Shown here: positions 1 through 7,856 of the stretch, in pieces
Layout of the letters: each line of letters opens with the position of its first letter
Numbering within the stretch: position 1 is the first letter of the stretch
Program-made: the position numbers and the translations under genes
Source: Clostridiaceae bacterium
GTDB lineage: Bacteria; Bacillota; Clostridia; Lutisporales; Lutisporaceae
Direction: 5' to 3'
Length of the DNA stretch: 18,762 bases
Assembly (NCBI GenBank): GCA_028697435.1
Contig: JAQVFD010000014.1
Span: forward strand, 1 to 18,762
Notes under the pieces: model-generated
What the model saw: the letters and a program-made list of their open reading frames with translations, nothing else
Told to the model about the DNA's origin: nothing
Database searches by the model: none

Positions 1-119
1 TGGTGAAAGTCATACTGAATCTTAGAGAGATACCAAAGCCTGATGATGTTGCTGATGCTTTGGCGGTGGCAATATGTCATGGGAATTCGTCTAATTTCTC
101 AGAACAATTTAGAGTATAG
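1..119 (+). CDS. ruvC: RuvC Holliday-junction endonuclease, C-terminal fragment
   Basis: Partial gene: the last 38 codons are visible, in the frame that begins at base 3 and ends with TAG at 117-119. The fragment contains KPDDVADALAVAICH, the C-terminal RuvC signature whose aspartates belong to the metal-binding acidic cluster of the RNase H-like active site. RuvC cuts Holliday junctions after RuvAB branch migration. The gene lies 12 bases upstream of ruvA, giving the ruvC-ruvA-ruvB order common in bacteria and probably one operon. The N-terminal part is outside the window, so the start and the remaining catalytic residues cannot be judged. Confidence 0.93.
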   Translation, partial: VKVILNLREIPKPDDVADALAVAICHGNSSNFSEQFRV

Positions 120-131
120 GGGTGGAGTAAT

Positions 132-719
132 TTGTATGAATATTTAAGCGGAAGAGTGGACTACATAGGAGAGGATTATGCAGTAATAGACATTTCCGGT
201 CTGGGCTACAGGGTGTTCACCTCTCAGAATACTATGAAAAGCCTTAAGCTGGGGGAAACCTCAAAAATTCTCACACATTTGATAGTCAAAGAGGATGACT
301 TGGTTCTCTACGGATTTGCTACAAGAGAAGAGCTTGGAATGTTCAAAATGCTCATATCGGTGTCCGGGGTCGGACCAAAGGCGGCAGCTTCCCTTTTGAA
401 CCAATATAAGGCATCGGAGCTGGCAGCTGCAATACTGGGCAGAGATGCATCAAAACTTACAAAAGCACAGGGTATCGGTAAGAAAATATCAGAAAGGATA
501 ATACTTGAGCTTAAAGACAAAATAGATACGGAAAGCGCAGTAGGAGGAATAGAGGTTTTCAACGGCAGCGATGAAATATCTCAAGTAATTGAAGCTTTGG
601 TTTCTCTGGGATATAATTATTCTATAGCTGCAAATTCTGTGATGAAGCTAAAGGATACGAGCAAGCCTATCGATATTCTAATTAAGGAAGCATTAAGACA
701 GCTTGGGACCATGAAATGA
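132..719 (+). CDS. ruvA: RuvA, Holliday-junction branch-migration subunit
   Basis: RuvA binds four-way DNA junctions as a tetramer and loads the RuvB motor. The 195-residue protein has the normal family length. It shows an N-terminal OB-fold segment (about 1-62), two helix-hairpin-helix motifs (SVSGVGPKAA near 76-85 and AQGIGKKISER near 112-122), a variable linker, and a C-terminal RuvB-binding domain (about 147-195) with EALVSLGYN. The start is TTG at 132, with GTGGAG at 122-127 in front. No upstream ATG fits, and YEYLSG matches the usual RuvA N terminus. It sits between ruvC and ruvB, 28 bases before ruvB. Confidence 0.96.
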   Translation: MYEYLSGRVDYIGEDYAVIDISGLGYRVFTSQNTMKSLKLGETSKILTHLIVKEDDLVLYGFATREELGMFKMLISVSGVGPKAAASLLNQYKASELAAAILGRDASKLTKAQGIGKKISERIILELKDKIDTESAVGGIEVFNGSDEISQVIEALVSLGYNYSIAANSVMKLKDTSKPIDILIKEALRQLGTMK

Positions 720-747
720 AACTTAAATGATAAAGTGAGGATATACA

Positions 748-1752
748 ATGGAAGACAGATTGATTACTCCAAAGATTATTGAAGATGATGTAGAGTTTGA
801 TACAAGTTTGAGACCTAAATCCTTAGAGGAATATATTGGACAGTCCGGTGCTAAGGAGAGAATCAGCATTTTTATAGAAGCAGCAAACAAGAGAAAGGAG
901 ACCCTGGATCATGTTCTGCTTTACGGACCTCCGGGATTAGGCAAAACAACACTTGCAAATATTATATCCAATGAACTGGGTGTAAGCATTAGAATCACCT
1001 CCGGACCCGCCATAGAAAAACCCGGAGATCTGGCAGCAATACTGACAAATCTTAATAACAATGATGTGCTGTTTATAGATGAAATACACAGGCTGAACAG
1101 AAGTGTTGAAGAGATACTGTATCCTGCCATGGAGGATTACGCTCTGGATATAATAATCGGAAAGGGACCCAGTGCACGCTCCATTAGGCTTGACTTGCCG
1201 AAATTTACCATGATAGGTGCCACCACCAGAGCAGGTATGGTTACCGCACCACTAAGAGACAGGTTTGGAGTTATTTGCAGGTTAGAATACTATACAGATG
1301 AAGAGTTATATAAGATAATCAAAAGATCTGCTAAAATACTTAAGATAGATGCAGATGATGCCGGGGTTTTTGAAATAGCGAGAAGGTCAAGAGGTACTCC
1401 GAGAGTTGCCAACAGGTTGTTGAAGAGGGTAAGGGATTATGCCCAGGTCAGAGCTTCCGGTGTTATTGACAAGGAAACGGCGGACAAGGCATTGAAGCTT
1501 CTTGAAATAGATGATATGGGGCTTGATAACATTGATAAAAAAATGCTCCTTACAGTCATCAACAAATTTGACGGCGGACCGGTGGGCTTGGATACTCTTG
1601 CGGCATCCATAGGTGAAGACAGTGGTACTATTGAGGACGTTTACGAACCGTACCTTCTTCAAATCGGCTTTATTAACAGGACACCGAGAGGAAGAATTGC
1701 AACTAATTCTGCATATAGGCATTTTGGAATAAGTAAAGATAATCAGGAGTGA
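748..1752 (+). CDS. ruvB: RuvB, Holliday-junction branch-migration ATPase
   Basis: RuvB is the hexameric AAA+ motor that drives branch migration with RuvA. The 334 residues contain Walker A GPPGLGKTT (60-68), Walker B LFIDEIHR (108-115), sensor 1 GATTRAG (157-163) and the arginine-finger region LRDRFG (169-174). The C-terminal winged-helix DNA-binding domain includes DTLAASIGED and ends with TPRGRIAT. Length is standard. ATG at 748 follows GAGG (737-740) by 7 bases. Its stop overlaps the ribosome site of queH, so the two are probably co-transcribed. No key residue appears to be missing. Confidence 0.97.
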   Translation: MEDRLITPKIIEDDVEFDTSLRPKSLEEYIGQSGAKERISIFIEAANKRKETLDHVLLYGPPGLGKTTLANIISNELGVSIRITSGPAIEKPGDLAAILTNLNNNDVLFIDEIHRLNRSVEEILYPAMEDYALDIIIGKGPSARSIRLDLPKFTMIGATTRAGMVTAPLRDRFGVICRLEYYTDEELYKIIKRSAKILKIDADDAGVFEIARRSRGTPRVANRLLKRVRDYAQVRASGVIDKETADKALKLLEIDDMGLDNIDKKMLLTVINKFDGGPVGLDTLAASIGEDSGTIEDVYEPYLLQIGFINRTPRGRIATNSAYRHFGISKDNQE

Positions 1753-1757
1753 GAATA

Positions 1758-2303
1758 TTGAAACTACTGCTGCATATGTGCTGCGGACCATGTGCCGTTT
1801 ATCCACATCAGGTTCTAAGCCGGGAATATGAAATAACAGGATTGTTTTATAACCCAAATATTCATCCTTATACAGAGTATAAGAAAAGGCTGGACACAGC
1901 ACGGGATTTTGCGGACAAGTCAGGCTATAGGCTGATTGTTATAGATGAATACAAATTGGATGAGTTTCTCAGGAATGCAGCCTTCCGTGAAGAGCAGCGA
2001 TGCATTATGTGTTATTCTGACAGGTTGGAGAGAGCTGCTTCTGTTGCTAAGTCCGGTCGCTTTGATGCTTTTACTTCTACACTGCTGGTAAGTCCCTTTC
2101 AGAAGCATGATCTTATCAGGAAAATAGGAGAGGAAGCGGGTAAGAAATACGGGGTAGAATTTCAATATAGGGATTTCAGGGAAGGTTTCAAAGAGGGCGT
2201 TGAAAGATCCAAGAAATTGGGCTTATATAGGCAGCCATACTGCGGGTGCATTTATAGCGAAAGGGACAGATATATGCCTAAGAGAAAGGAGTTTCGTTTA
2301 TGA
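1758..2303 (+). CDS. queH: Epoxyqueuosine reductase QueH (DUF208 family)
   Basis: QueH reduces epoxyqueuosine to queuosine in tRNA, the last step of the pathway, and is a non-homologous replacement for QueG. The family signature is visible: HMCCGPCA at residues 6-13, RCIMCYSDRL at 81-90, SPFQKHD at 112-118 and YCGC at 161-164. These cysteines match the family's [4Fe-4S] and metal site. I choose TTG at 1758 (181 residues): AGGAG at 1745-1749 is 8 bases upstream, and the protein then begins MKLLLHMCCGPC as usual. An in-frame GTG at 1749 overlaps that ribosome site and is unlikely. The stop overlaps the next start in ATGA (2300-2303). queA and tgt of the same pathway lie downstream. Confidence 0.93.
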   Translation: MKLLLHMCCGPCAVYPHQVLSREYEITGLFYNPNIHPYTEYKKRLDTARDFADKSGYRLIVIDEYKLDEFLRNAAFREEQRCIMCYSDRLERAASVAKSGRFDAFTSTLLVSPFQKHDLIRKIGEEAGKKYGVEFQYRDFREGFKEGVERSKKLGLYRQPYCGCIYSERDRYMPKRKEFRL

Positions 2304-3964
2304 AAGCAAAAAAATCTGCAATAATCTACTTACTAATTGCTGCATTCGTGTTTGCATCCTCTTCTTTCAATTCAGAGATTTTATATGCTGATGTAGCAGT
2401 TCCTGAGACAATCAATATTGGCCTGAGCTTTGGACAATCCCAGGCAAACCTTTTTACTCTTGGAAGTGAGACAGGTATGAATATTCTTGTTCATGAGAAG
2501 GGCTCGTACAAGAATTTGCTTGATATGACAGGTCCTAATTACATTAAGGTCCGCAGGGATGAATATTATAACATATTAAACGGTAAGGAAAATGAAATCA
2601 ACTATGTAAGAGCAGCCAAATATGAGGGAGAAGTAATCGGACCCTATCATATACAAATAGGGGAAGTGTATACAGATTCAGAAGCAGCTCTGCAAGTCAT
2701 AAAACAATTGTCGTCCATTACCCCATCCGTATTCTTGGCATACGAAGGAGGATGGAAGGTGTGGTCACAGCTGTATCTTGATGAAAGTGAATGCCTTCAA
2801 CAGATAAAGGTTATGAAAAAAGAAGCAAGTGATATAAACTATTCTGTTATATATCCCGATAAGAAAAGAATACAGATAATTGACGGTACTACCGGAAAGC
2901 TTATGCTGCTTATAAACAGTGAGGAAAAGATAAAGATTATGCCAAAGGAGGCCAAGGGAAAGGTTAGTTCACTGGAATACAAAGGGAAGAAATACAGAGG
3001 AGACATGATTGTGCAAAGTCTTCCGGAAAGCAATATTACATTGATAAATGAACTTTCCTTTGATCAATACTTATATAGTGTTGTTCCTTCTGAAATGCCT
3101 GCTTCCTGGCATATGGAAGCCTTGAAGGCACAGGCTGTGGCAGCAAGAAACTATGCACTGGTCACTATGGGAAAACATAATGCTCATGGATTCGACCTCT
3201 GCAGCACTGAGCATTGTCAGGCATATAACGGATTGGCTCAGGAAAAAGAATCTTCGACTGAAGCCGTTAATGCTACAAAGGGTCAAGTGATTACATATAA
3301 TGGAGCACTTATATCTGCCTTTTTCCACTCGAGCAGCGGGGGGCACACTGAGGACAGTGAGAATGTATGGGGTACAAAAACTGATTATATAAGAGGGGTG
3401 GAAGATAAATTCTGTCTCGGAAGTCCCTATGATAATTGGACTGTTGAGCTGAATAGGGCTGAAATTAAAGAAAAGCTTGCAGAGAACGGTATAGATCTGG
3501 GTGAAATAAGTGATATCAGGATATTGGAGTGCAGTAAATACGGGAGAGTGACCAAGTTAGAGATAAAGGGGTCCAAGGAAACAAGAGTATTTGAGAAGGA
3601 AAAGATAAGGACTGTATTGGGCACGAGAATGCTAAAAAGTATTTGGTATGATTTGAAAACAGATGCAGATATTTTTGTAAGAGGGTCAATGATTGGTTCA
3701 TCCGAACCCGGAAGGACTTCAAATATGCATGTTGTTTCTGCCTCAGGAAAAACAATTGTTAAAGGGATAAAGAACAAAATAAGCGTAAAAGGTATGAATA
3801 GCGCCAAAGCTTATAATGTAATTCCCGATAAATATACCTTTGACGGAAAAGGCTTCGGACACGGTTTGGGGATGAGTCAATATGGCGCAAAAGGAATGGC
3901 TGAAGCAGGTTATAACTATGAGGAAATACTGGAACACTACTACCAAAACTCAAGAGTACAATAG
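2300..3964 (+). CDS. SpoIID/LytB-domain protein, probable peptidoglycan lytic transglycosylase
   Basis: Secreted or membrane-anchored protein of 554 residues. It has an N-terminal hydrophobic signal/anchor (about 6-30) and a SPOR-like stretch around 110-165 (YHIQIGEVYTDSEAAL). The SpoIID domain spans about 235-450 and contains VVPSEMP (261-267; Glu265 is the expected catalytic acid), KAQAVAARNYAL and SSSGGHTEDSENVWG. A C-terminal GFGHGLGMSQYGAKGMA (519-534) closes the fold. Cys301 and Cys306 in DLCSTEHC match the zinc-binding cysteines described in clostridial SpoIID. SpoIID cleaves denuded glycan during spore engulfment. This copy lies in a DNA-repair/queuosine operon rather than a sporulation locus, so it may be a paralogue with another role, and I give no gene symbol. 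It is translationally coupled to queH (4-base overlap; AAAGGAG at 2285-2291). Confidence 0.88.
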   Translation: MKAKKSAIIYLLIAAFVFASSSFNSEILYADVAVPETINIGLSFGQSQANLFTLGSETGMNILVHEKGSYKNLLDMTGPNYIKVRRDEYYNILNGKENEINYVRAAKYEGEVIGPYHIQIGEVYTDSEAALQVIKQLSSITPSVFLAYEGGWKVWSQLYLDESECLQQIKVMKKEASDINYSVIYPDKKRIQIIDGTTGKLMLLINSEEKIKIMPKEAKGKVSSLEYKGKKYRGDMIVQSLPESNITLINELSFDQYLYSVVPSEMPASWHMEALKAQAVAARNYALVTMGKHNAHGFDLCSTEHCQAYNGLAQEKESSTEAVNATKGQVITYNGALISAFFHSSSGGHTEDSENVWGTKTDYIRGVEDKFCLGSPYDNWTVELNRAEIKEKLAENGIDLGEISDIRILECSKYGRVTKLEIKGSKETRVFEKEKIRTVLGTRMLKSIWYDLKTDADIFVRGSMIGSSEPGRTSNMHVVSASGKTIVKGIKNKISVKGMNSAKAYNVIPDKYTFDGKGFGHGLGMSQYGAKGMAEAGYNYEEILEHYYQNSRVQ

Positions 3965-3978
3965 AAAGAGAGCATAAT

Positions 3979-5004
3979 ATGGAGCTTAAGGATTTTTACT
4001 ATGATCTTCCTGAAGAATTGATTGCGCAGGAACCGATTTCTCACAGGGATATGTCCAGACTTCTGGTTCTTGATAAGAAAAATGGAGAAATAGAACACCG
4101 CAATTTCAGAGATATTCTGAAATACCTGAATGAGGGAGACTGCCTGGTAGTGAATAATACAAGAGTAATGCCGGCAAGGCTTCTTGGCGTTAAAAAGGGC
4201 AGCATGGGAAATATTGAGTTCCTCTTACTGAATCGGAAGGATAAGTATGTATGGGAGGTGATGGTAAGACCGGGGAAAAGGGCAAAGACAGGTGCGAAAT
4301 TTATATTCGGAGATGGAGAACTTGAGGGAGAAATAATTGAAATACTTGAAGGAGGAAATCGACTGGTCAAGTTTAAATACGAAGGTATCTTCGAGGAAGT
4401 ACTTGACCGGTTGGGAAAGGTTCCTCTTCCACCCTATATCAAGAAAGAACTAAAGGACAGGGAACGGTATCAGACAGTATACTCAAAGCATGAAGGCTCA
4501 GCTGCAGCACCTACTGCCGGACTGCATTTTACAGAAGATCTTCTGCGGCAGATTTCCGACTCAGGGGTCAGGCTGGCTTGTCTGACTCTTCATGTTGGTA
4601 TTGGCACCTTCAGGCCTGTAAAGGAAAATATCGTTGAAGAGCACAAGATGCATTCGGAATACTATGAACTGACTGCCAAAAGTGCTGAGATTATTAACAG
4701 TGCAAAGGAAAAAGGAGGCAGGATAATCTGCACGGGCACTACCTCAACAAGAACTCTGGAATCTATAATGCAGAAAAAAGGAAGTCTGCGGGAAGACAAG
4801 GGCTGGACGGATATTTTCATATATCCCGGCTATGCATTCAAAATAACAGATGGGCTTATTACAAACTTTCATTTGCCCGAATCTACTTTGCTTATGCTTG
4901 TAAGTGCCTTGGCAGGCAGGGATAACATAATGAGGGCATACAAGGAAGCAGTAAGGGAACGCTATAGATTTTTCAGTTTTGGTGATGCAATGCTTATTAT
5001 TTAA
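3979..5004 (+). CDS. queA: S-adenosylmethionine:tRNA ribosyltransferase-isomerase QueA
   Basis: QueA transfers and isomerises the ribosyl group of SAM onto preQ1 already in the tRNA anticodon, giving epoxyqueuosine. The 341 residues have the normal length, and family motifs occur in order: YDLPEELIAQEP near the start, VVNNTRVMPARLLG (57-70), HEGSAAAPTAGLHFT (171-185), LHVGIGTFRPV (204-214), CTGTTSTRTLES, and TNFHLPESTLLMLVSA near the C terminus. ATG at 3979 is preceded by a GA-rich AGAGAG site. Only 14 bases separate it from the SpoIID-type gene. With queH upstream and tgt downstream it forms a queuosine cluster. No defect is visible. Confidence 0.96.
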   Translation: MELKDFYYDLPEELIAQEPISHRDMSRLLVLDKKNGEIEHRNFRDILKYLNEGDCLVVNNTRVMPARLLGVKKGSMGNIEFLLLNRKDKYVWEVMVRPGKRAKTGAKFIFGDGELEGEIIEILEGGNRLVKFKYEGIFEEVLDRLGKVPLPPYIKKELKDRERYQTVYSKHEGSAAAPTAGLHFTEDLLRQISDSGVRLACLTLHVGIGTFRPVKENIVEEHKMHSEYYELTAKSAEIINSAKEKGGRIICTGTTSTRTLESIMQKKGSLREDKGWTDIFIYPGYAFKITDGLITNFHLPESTLLMLVSALAGRDNIMRAYKEAVRERYRFFSFGDAMLII

Positions 5005-5021
5005 TTTTGGGAGGTGTTTCA

Positions 5022-5654
5022 ATGAAAATGACTCGACTTAAACACTTAATTATTAATGTGAGTCTTTATCTGGAGAACATTTTAGCAATAATCATTACAA
5101 TAGCAATTATTATCGGTATGACAGACATGATAAAGTATATTGTGATGATATTTCAGACCAATGCAATTGAAACTTATGATATATTCCAAAAGTTTTTGGG
5201 GCATACGCTTCTTCTCGTTGTGGGGGTTGAGATGGTGGCAATGCTTGTAAAGCACACACCCGGCAGTGTAATAGAGGTTTTGCTTTATGCTGTGGCAAGA
5301 AAAATGCTTATAAGCAATGCACATATGCTGGAATTCCTCCTCGGAATTATATCTATTGCCAGTATTTTTGCAATCAAGAAGTATCTATATGTAAGCAATA
5401 TAAAGGACAGTGAAGCTATCAATTTTTTCCCGGCTACAGCGAGCATACCGGATATTAATAAAACAATAGGTGTAAAAATTCCTGAGAATCTTGCAGATAC
5501 AGCAGGCGGATTAGTGTCCTATTTGTCAAAGCAATCCTGCAGGGATATCCATGAAGGATCATATTACAGAATTGCGGATGCGGAGATAAAGGTAATGAGC
5601 TACAGTGATGGGATAATCCATAGAGTTTGGGTTATGAAATACAACGAGTCTTGA
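5022..5654 (+). CDS. PsiE-like four-helix membrane protein with CorC/HlyC-type transporter-associated domain
   Basis: Of the possible starts I choose ATG at 5022 (210 residues), because GGGAGGTG at 5009-5016 sits just upstream; an in-frame TTG at 5007 would overlap that site. Four hydrophobic segments are visible (about 17-38, 61-77, 82-98 and 103-121). The arrangement, including YAVARKMLI before the last helix, resembles the PsiE family of phosphate-starvation membrane proteins. Residues about 144-207 read like the CorC/HlyC transporter-associated domain: DTAGGLV (159-165) is followed by an EGSYYRI strand and a C-terminal IIHRVWV. That domain normally follows CBS pairs or ion-transporter cores. 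The gene sits between queA and tgt, 21 bases before tgt. Function is unknown; a transport or regulatory role is inference. The by-eye domain calls are moderately (PsiE) and fairly (CorC-type) secure. Confidence 0.75.
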   Translation: MKMTRLKHLIINVSLYLENILAIIITIAIIIGMTDMIKYIVMIFQTNAIETYDIFQKFLGHTLLLVVGVEMVAMLVKHTPGSVIEVLLYAVARKMLISNAHMLEFLLGIISIASIFAIKKYLYVSNIKDSEAINFFPATASIPDINKTIGVKIPENLADTAGGLVSYLSKQSCRDIHEGSYYRIADAEIKVMSYSDGIIHRVWVMKYNES

Positions 5655-5675
5655 TTTTTATGGAGGTATATATAG

Positions 5676-6794
5676 TTGACTATACAATACGAGCTAATAA
5701 AGAAAGATAAAAGAACAGGAGCAAGGCTTGGAAAGCTGTATACACCTCATGGAGTCATTGATACTCCGGTGTTCATGCCGGTTGGGACTCAGGCCACGGT
5801 TAAGGCTATGTCTCCTCATGAATTAAAAGATATCGGAGCGCAGATAATACTCAGTAATACATATCATTTGTATATAAGGCCGGGACACAAGCTGATAGAG
5901 AAAGCAGGAGGGCTGCATGGGTTCATGAATTGGGATAAGCCTATTCTTACTGACAGCGGCGGCTTTCAGGTATTCAGTCTCAATGAGTTGAGGAAGATAT
6001 CGGAGGAAGGTGTAGAATTCAGATCACATCTGGACGGCTCCAGACATTTGTTTACTCCTGAGTATGTGATGGAGATTGAGAATTCTCTTGGGGCAGATAT
6101 TATAATGGCTTTTGATGAGTGTGCACCTTATCCCTGTGAGCATGATTATGCAAAAAAATCTATGGAAAGGACTGAAAGATGGCTCAAAAGGTGCAAGGAA
6201 ACACATAATAACACTGAGAAGCAGTCTCTCTTCGGAATAGTACAAGGAAGTGTCTATAAAGATCTAAGGCTTGAAAGTGTAAAAAGGACTGTTGAAGTTG
6301 ATTTACCGGGCTATGCGATTGGAGGTTTGAGCGTCGGTGAGCCAAAGGAATTAATGAATGAGGTGTTGGAATATACTGTACCTGAGCTTCCCTCAGATAA
6401 GCCAAGGTACCTTATGGGGGTGGGCAGCCCTGATTGTCTGATAGAAGGGTCTATAAGAGGAATTGATATGTTTGACTGCGTGCTGCCTACAAGAATTGCA
6501 AGAAACGGTACTGTGATGACCTCAAAAGGAAAGTTGGTTGTCAGAAATGCAGAATACAGTGAGGATTTCAGACCATTAGACGAGGACTGTGACTGTTATA
6601 CCTGCAGAAACTTCTCAAGAGCCTAAATAAGCCATCTTATTAAGGCAGGAGAAATACTGGGGGGCAGACTTACAACCATTCACAATCTCAGGTTCCTTCA
6701 GAATCTTATGTCTGAGATAAGAAAAGCTATTATGGAGGATAGACTTACTGAGTTTAGGAAAGACTTCTTTGAAAGATATGGATATGAAAAATAA
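5676..6794 (+). pseudogene. tgt: tRNA-guanine transglycosylase with an in-frame TAA at codon 317
   Basis: Tgt exchanges the wobble guanine of GUN-anticodon tRNAs (Tyr, His, Asn, Asp) for preQ1. Translation starts at TTG 5676, with GGAGG at 5662-5666. The catalytic core is intact: LTDSGGFQVFSL (91-102, Asp93), GGLSVGEPKEL (216-226) and the nucleophile Asp267 in DCVLPTRIARNG. The zinc ligands Cys305, Cys307 and Cys310 (CDCYTC) are present. Codon 317 is TAA (6624-6626), where homologues have Tyr in SRAYIRHL. The same frame then continues as a normal Tgt C terminus, including His336 in TIHNLRF (the fourth zinc ligand) and ending at TAA 6792-6794. Full length would be 372 residues. The 316-residue product lacks the zinc histidine and last helices and is probably inactive. 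A base-call error is the main alternative; readthrough is less likely. Confidence 0.9.
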
Positions 6795-6926
6795 TATTAA
6801 TAAAAACAGATATTGGGAAGGATTTCAGACTTATTTATTGAATAATAGTATTTAGAAATTTTTTTAACCACTGGTGCCTGAATTCTTATGTTAATTTAAG
6901 AAATTTTCAGCATTTTATTTATGTTG

Positions 6927-6932
6927 TATACT
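6927..6932 (+). promoter_or_regulatory. Possible weak promoter -10 box ahead of yajC
   Basis: TATACT at 6927-6932 is a good -10 sequence, with TTTCAG at 6905-6910 as a poor -35 (16-base spacer). It lies in the 174-base gap between the end of the tgt frame and yajC, and no convincing tgt terminator was seen there. The yajC ribosome site GGAGG (6954-6958) follows. The call is tentative. Confidence 0.3.
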
Positions 6933-6968
6933 GGTGGAACAAAGGATAGGAAAGGAGGAATGTAAAGC

Positions 6969-7244
6969 ATGCAGCAGTTTGGATGGATATTACCCTATGC
7001 GGTTGTTATCGCTGCTTTTTATTTTTTTCTGATAAGACCTCAGAAAAAGAAAGAAAAGGCAACTCAGGAAATGAGAAATAGTGTAAAAGAGGGTACTGAA
7101 ATTGTAACTATAGGCGGATTATATGGAAAAGTAATTAGTGTCAAGGAAGATATGCTTACAATGGAAGTTGGAGCTGATAAAGTAAAACTCAGAGTTGCAA
7201 GATGGGCAGTGGGGAGAGTCATAGAAAACGGTGAAGAAAAGTAA
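6969..7244 (+). CDS. yajC: YajC, Sec translocase accessory subunit
   Basis: YajC is a small inner-membrane protein that associates with SecDF-YidC and SecYEG. The 91 residues have one N-terminal membrane helix (about 5-22) followed by the family signature FYFFLIRPQKKKEK. A cytosolic domain then carries VKEGTEIVTIGGLYGKVISV. Length is typical. AGGAGG-type site at 6953-6958, 10 bases before ATG. The gene conventionally follows tgt and precedes secD-secF, as here, although three extra genes intervene before secD. Its stop codon lies within a terminator-like hairpin. Confidence 0.95.
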   Translation: MQQFGWILPYAVVIAAFYFFLIRPQKKKEKATQEMRNSVKEGTEIVTIGGLYGKVISVKEDMLTMEVGADKVKLRVARWAVGRVIENGEEK

Positions 7245-7270
7245 CTTGGATACAAGTTACTTTTCTTCTT
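7233..7270 (+). terminator. Long AT-rich terminator-like hairpin overlapping the end of yajC
   Basis: A perfect 16-base-pair inverted repeat (7233-7248 with 7253-7268) encloses a GATA tetraloop; the inner part is AAGTAACTTG / CAAGTTACTT. The 3' arm is T-rich and runs into further T-rich sequence. It includes the yajC stop codon (TAA 7242-7244). The A-rich 5' arm and T-rich 3' arm suggest an intrinsic terminator that could work in both directions. GC content is low, so strength is uncertain. Confidence 0.75.
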
Positions 7271-7368
7271 ATCCCTTGAATTTTCATAAAGATAAGAATA
7301 AATGTCCCTTATAGCGAATAGATTTATAGAAAACAAACCTTGCAAAAATACTATAGGGGGTTATTTTT

Positions 7369-7782
7369 ATGAGAAAATTTAAGAGCTATACAAAGAAGCC
7401 ACCGGCAGAAGAAAAAGTAATTAATATATATGGGATATTTTTAAAATCACTGGGAATATGCTTTGGCGCGTCTTTCTTACTGATAATGTTGTATGCGCTA
7501 ATACTGTCCTTCACAAGTATGAGTGATTCTTCAATGAACATGACAATACAGGTGATAATGATAATAAGCATAACGATTTCAAGCATTATTGGCGGCAGAA
7601 AAATTCAAAAAAAAGGTTGGATTTTTGGAATAATCCTGGGACTGGTGTTTACATTGCTGCTGGTACCTCTGGGTATGGGTTTTGGGCAAAGCCTGAATCT
7701 TGACAAGTATTTTGCAGCAAAGCTTCTTATGGGTAGTGTTGTGGGATTAATAGGAGGAATAATCGGAGTAAATCTTAATTAA
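7369..7782 (+). CDS. TIGR04086-family integral membrane protein
   Basis: A 137-residue protein with a basic N terminus (RKFKSYTKK) and four predicted membrane helices (about 23-48, 57-77, 84-102 and 115-134). The glycine-rich motifs SSIIGGRKIQKKGWIFG and GSVVGLIGGIIG match my recollection of the TIGR04086 family. That family has no known function and is found in clostridia and bacilli next to yajC and, in clostridia, next to the SCIFF peptide gene, as here. ATG at 7369 has AGGGGG at 7355-7360. The position between yajC and scfA suggests a link to secretion or peptide export, but nothing in the sequence proves it. Confidence 0.85.
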   Translation: MRKFKSYTKKPPAEEKVINIYGIFLKSLGICFGASFLLIMLYALILSFTSMSDSSMNMTIQVIMIISITISSIIGGRKIQKKGWIFGIILGLVFTLLLVPLGMGFGQSLNLDKYFAAKLLMGSVVGLIGGIIGVNLN

Positions 7783-7793
7783 TTCAGTTTTTA

Positions 7794-7823
7794 TTGAAAT
7801 GAAAACGTATAATATGCTATAAT
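7794..7823 (+). promoter_or_regulatory. Strong sigma-A type promoter for scfA
   Basis: TTGAAA at 7794-7799 and TATAAT at 7818-7823 are 18 bases apart, and the -10 is extended by TGC (7815-7817). A second TATAAT at 7808-7813 lies at a spacing too short to pair with this -35. Transcription would start near 7830, giving a leader of under 30 bases before the AGGAGG site at 7845-7850. This indicates that scfA is expressed as its own unit, independently of yajC. Confidence 0.75.
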
Positions 7824-7856
7824 CATTAAAGTGACAAAAGTTGGAGGAGGTACAAA

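Noticed and set aside
1387..1902. 171-codon open frame on the minus strand across ruvB and queH
   Set aside because: It overlaps two well-recognised genes on the + strand, has no family resemblance and is a codon-usage shadow.
6795..6968. Gap between tgt and yajC examined for a terminator or riboswitch
   Set aside because: It is AT-rich with a run of T near 6860 but no convincing stem before it; no preQ1 or other riboswitch consensus was recognised.
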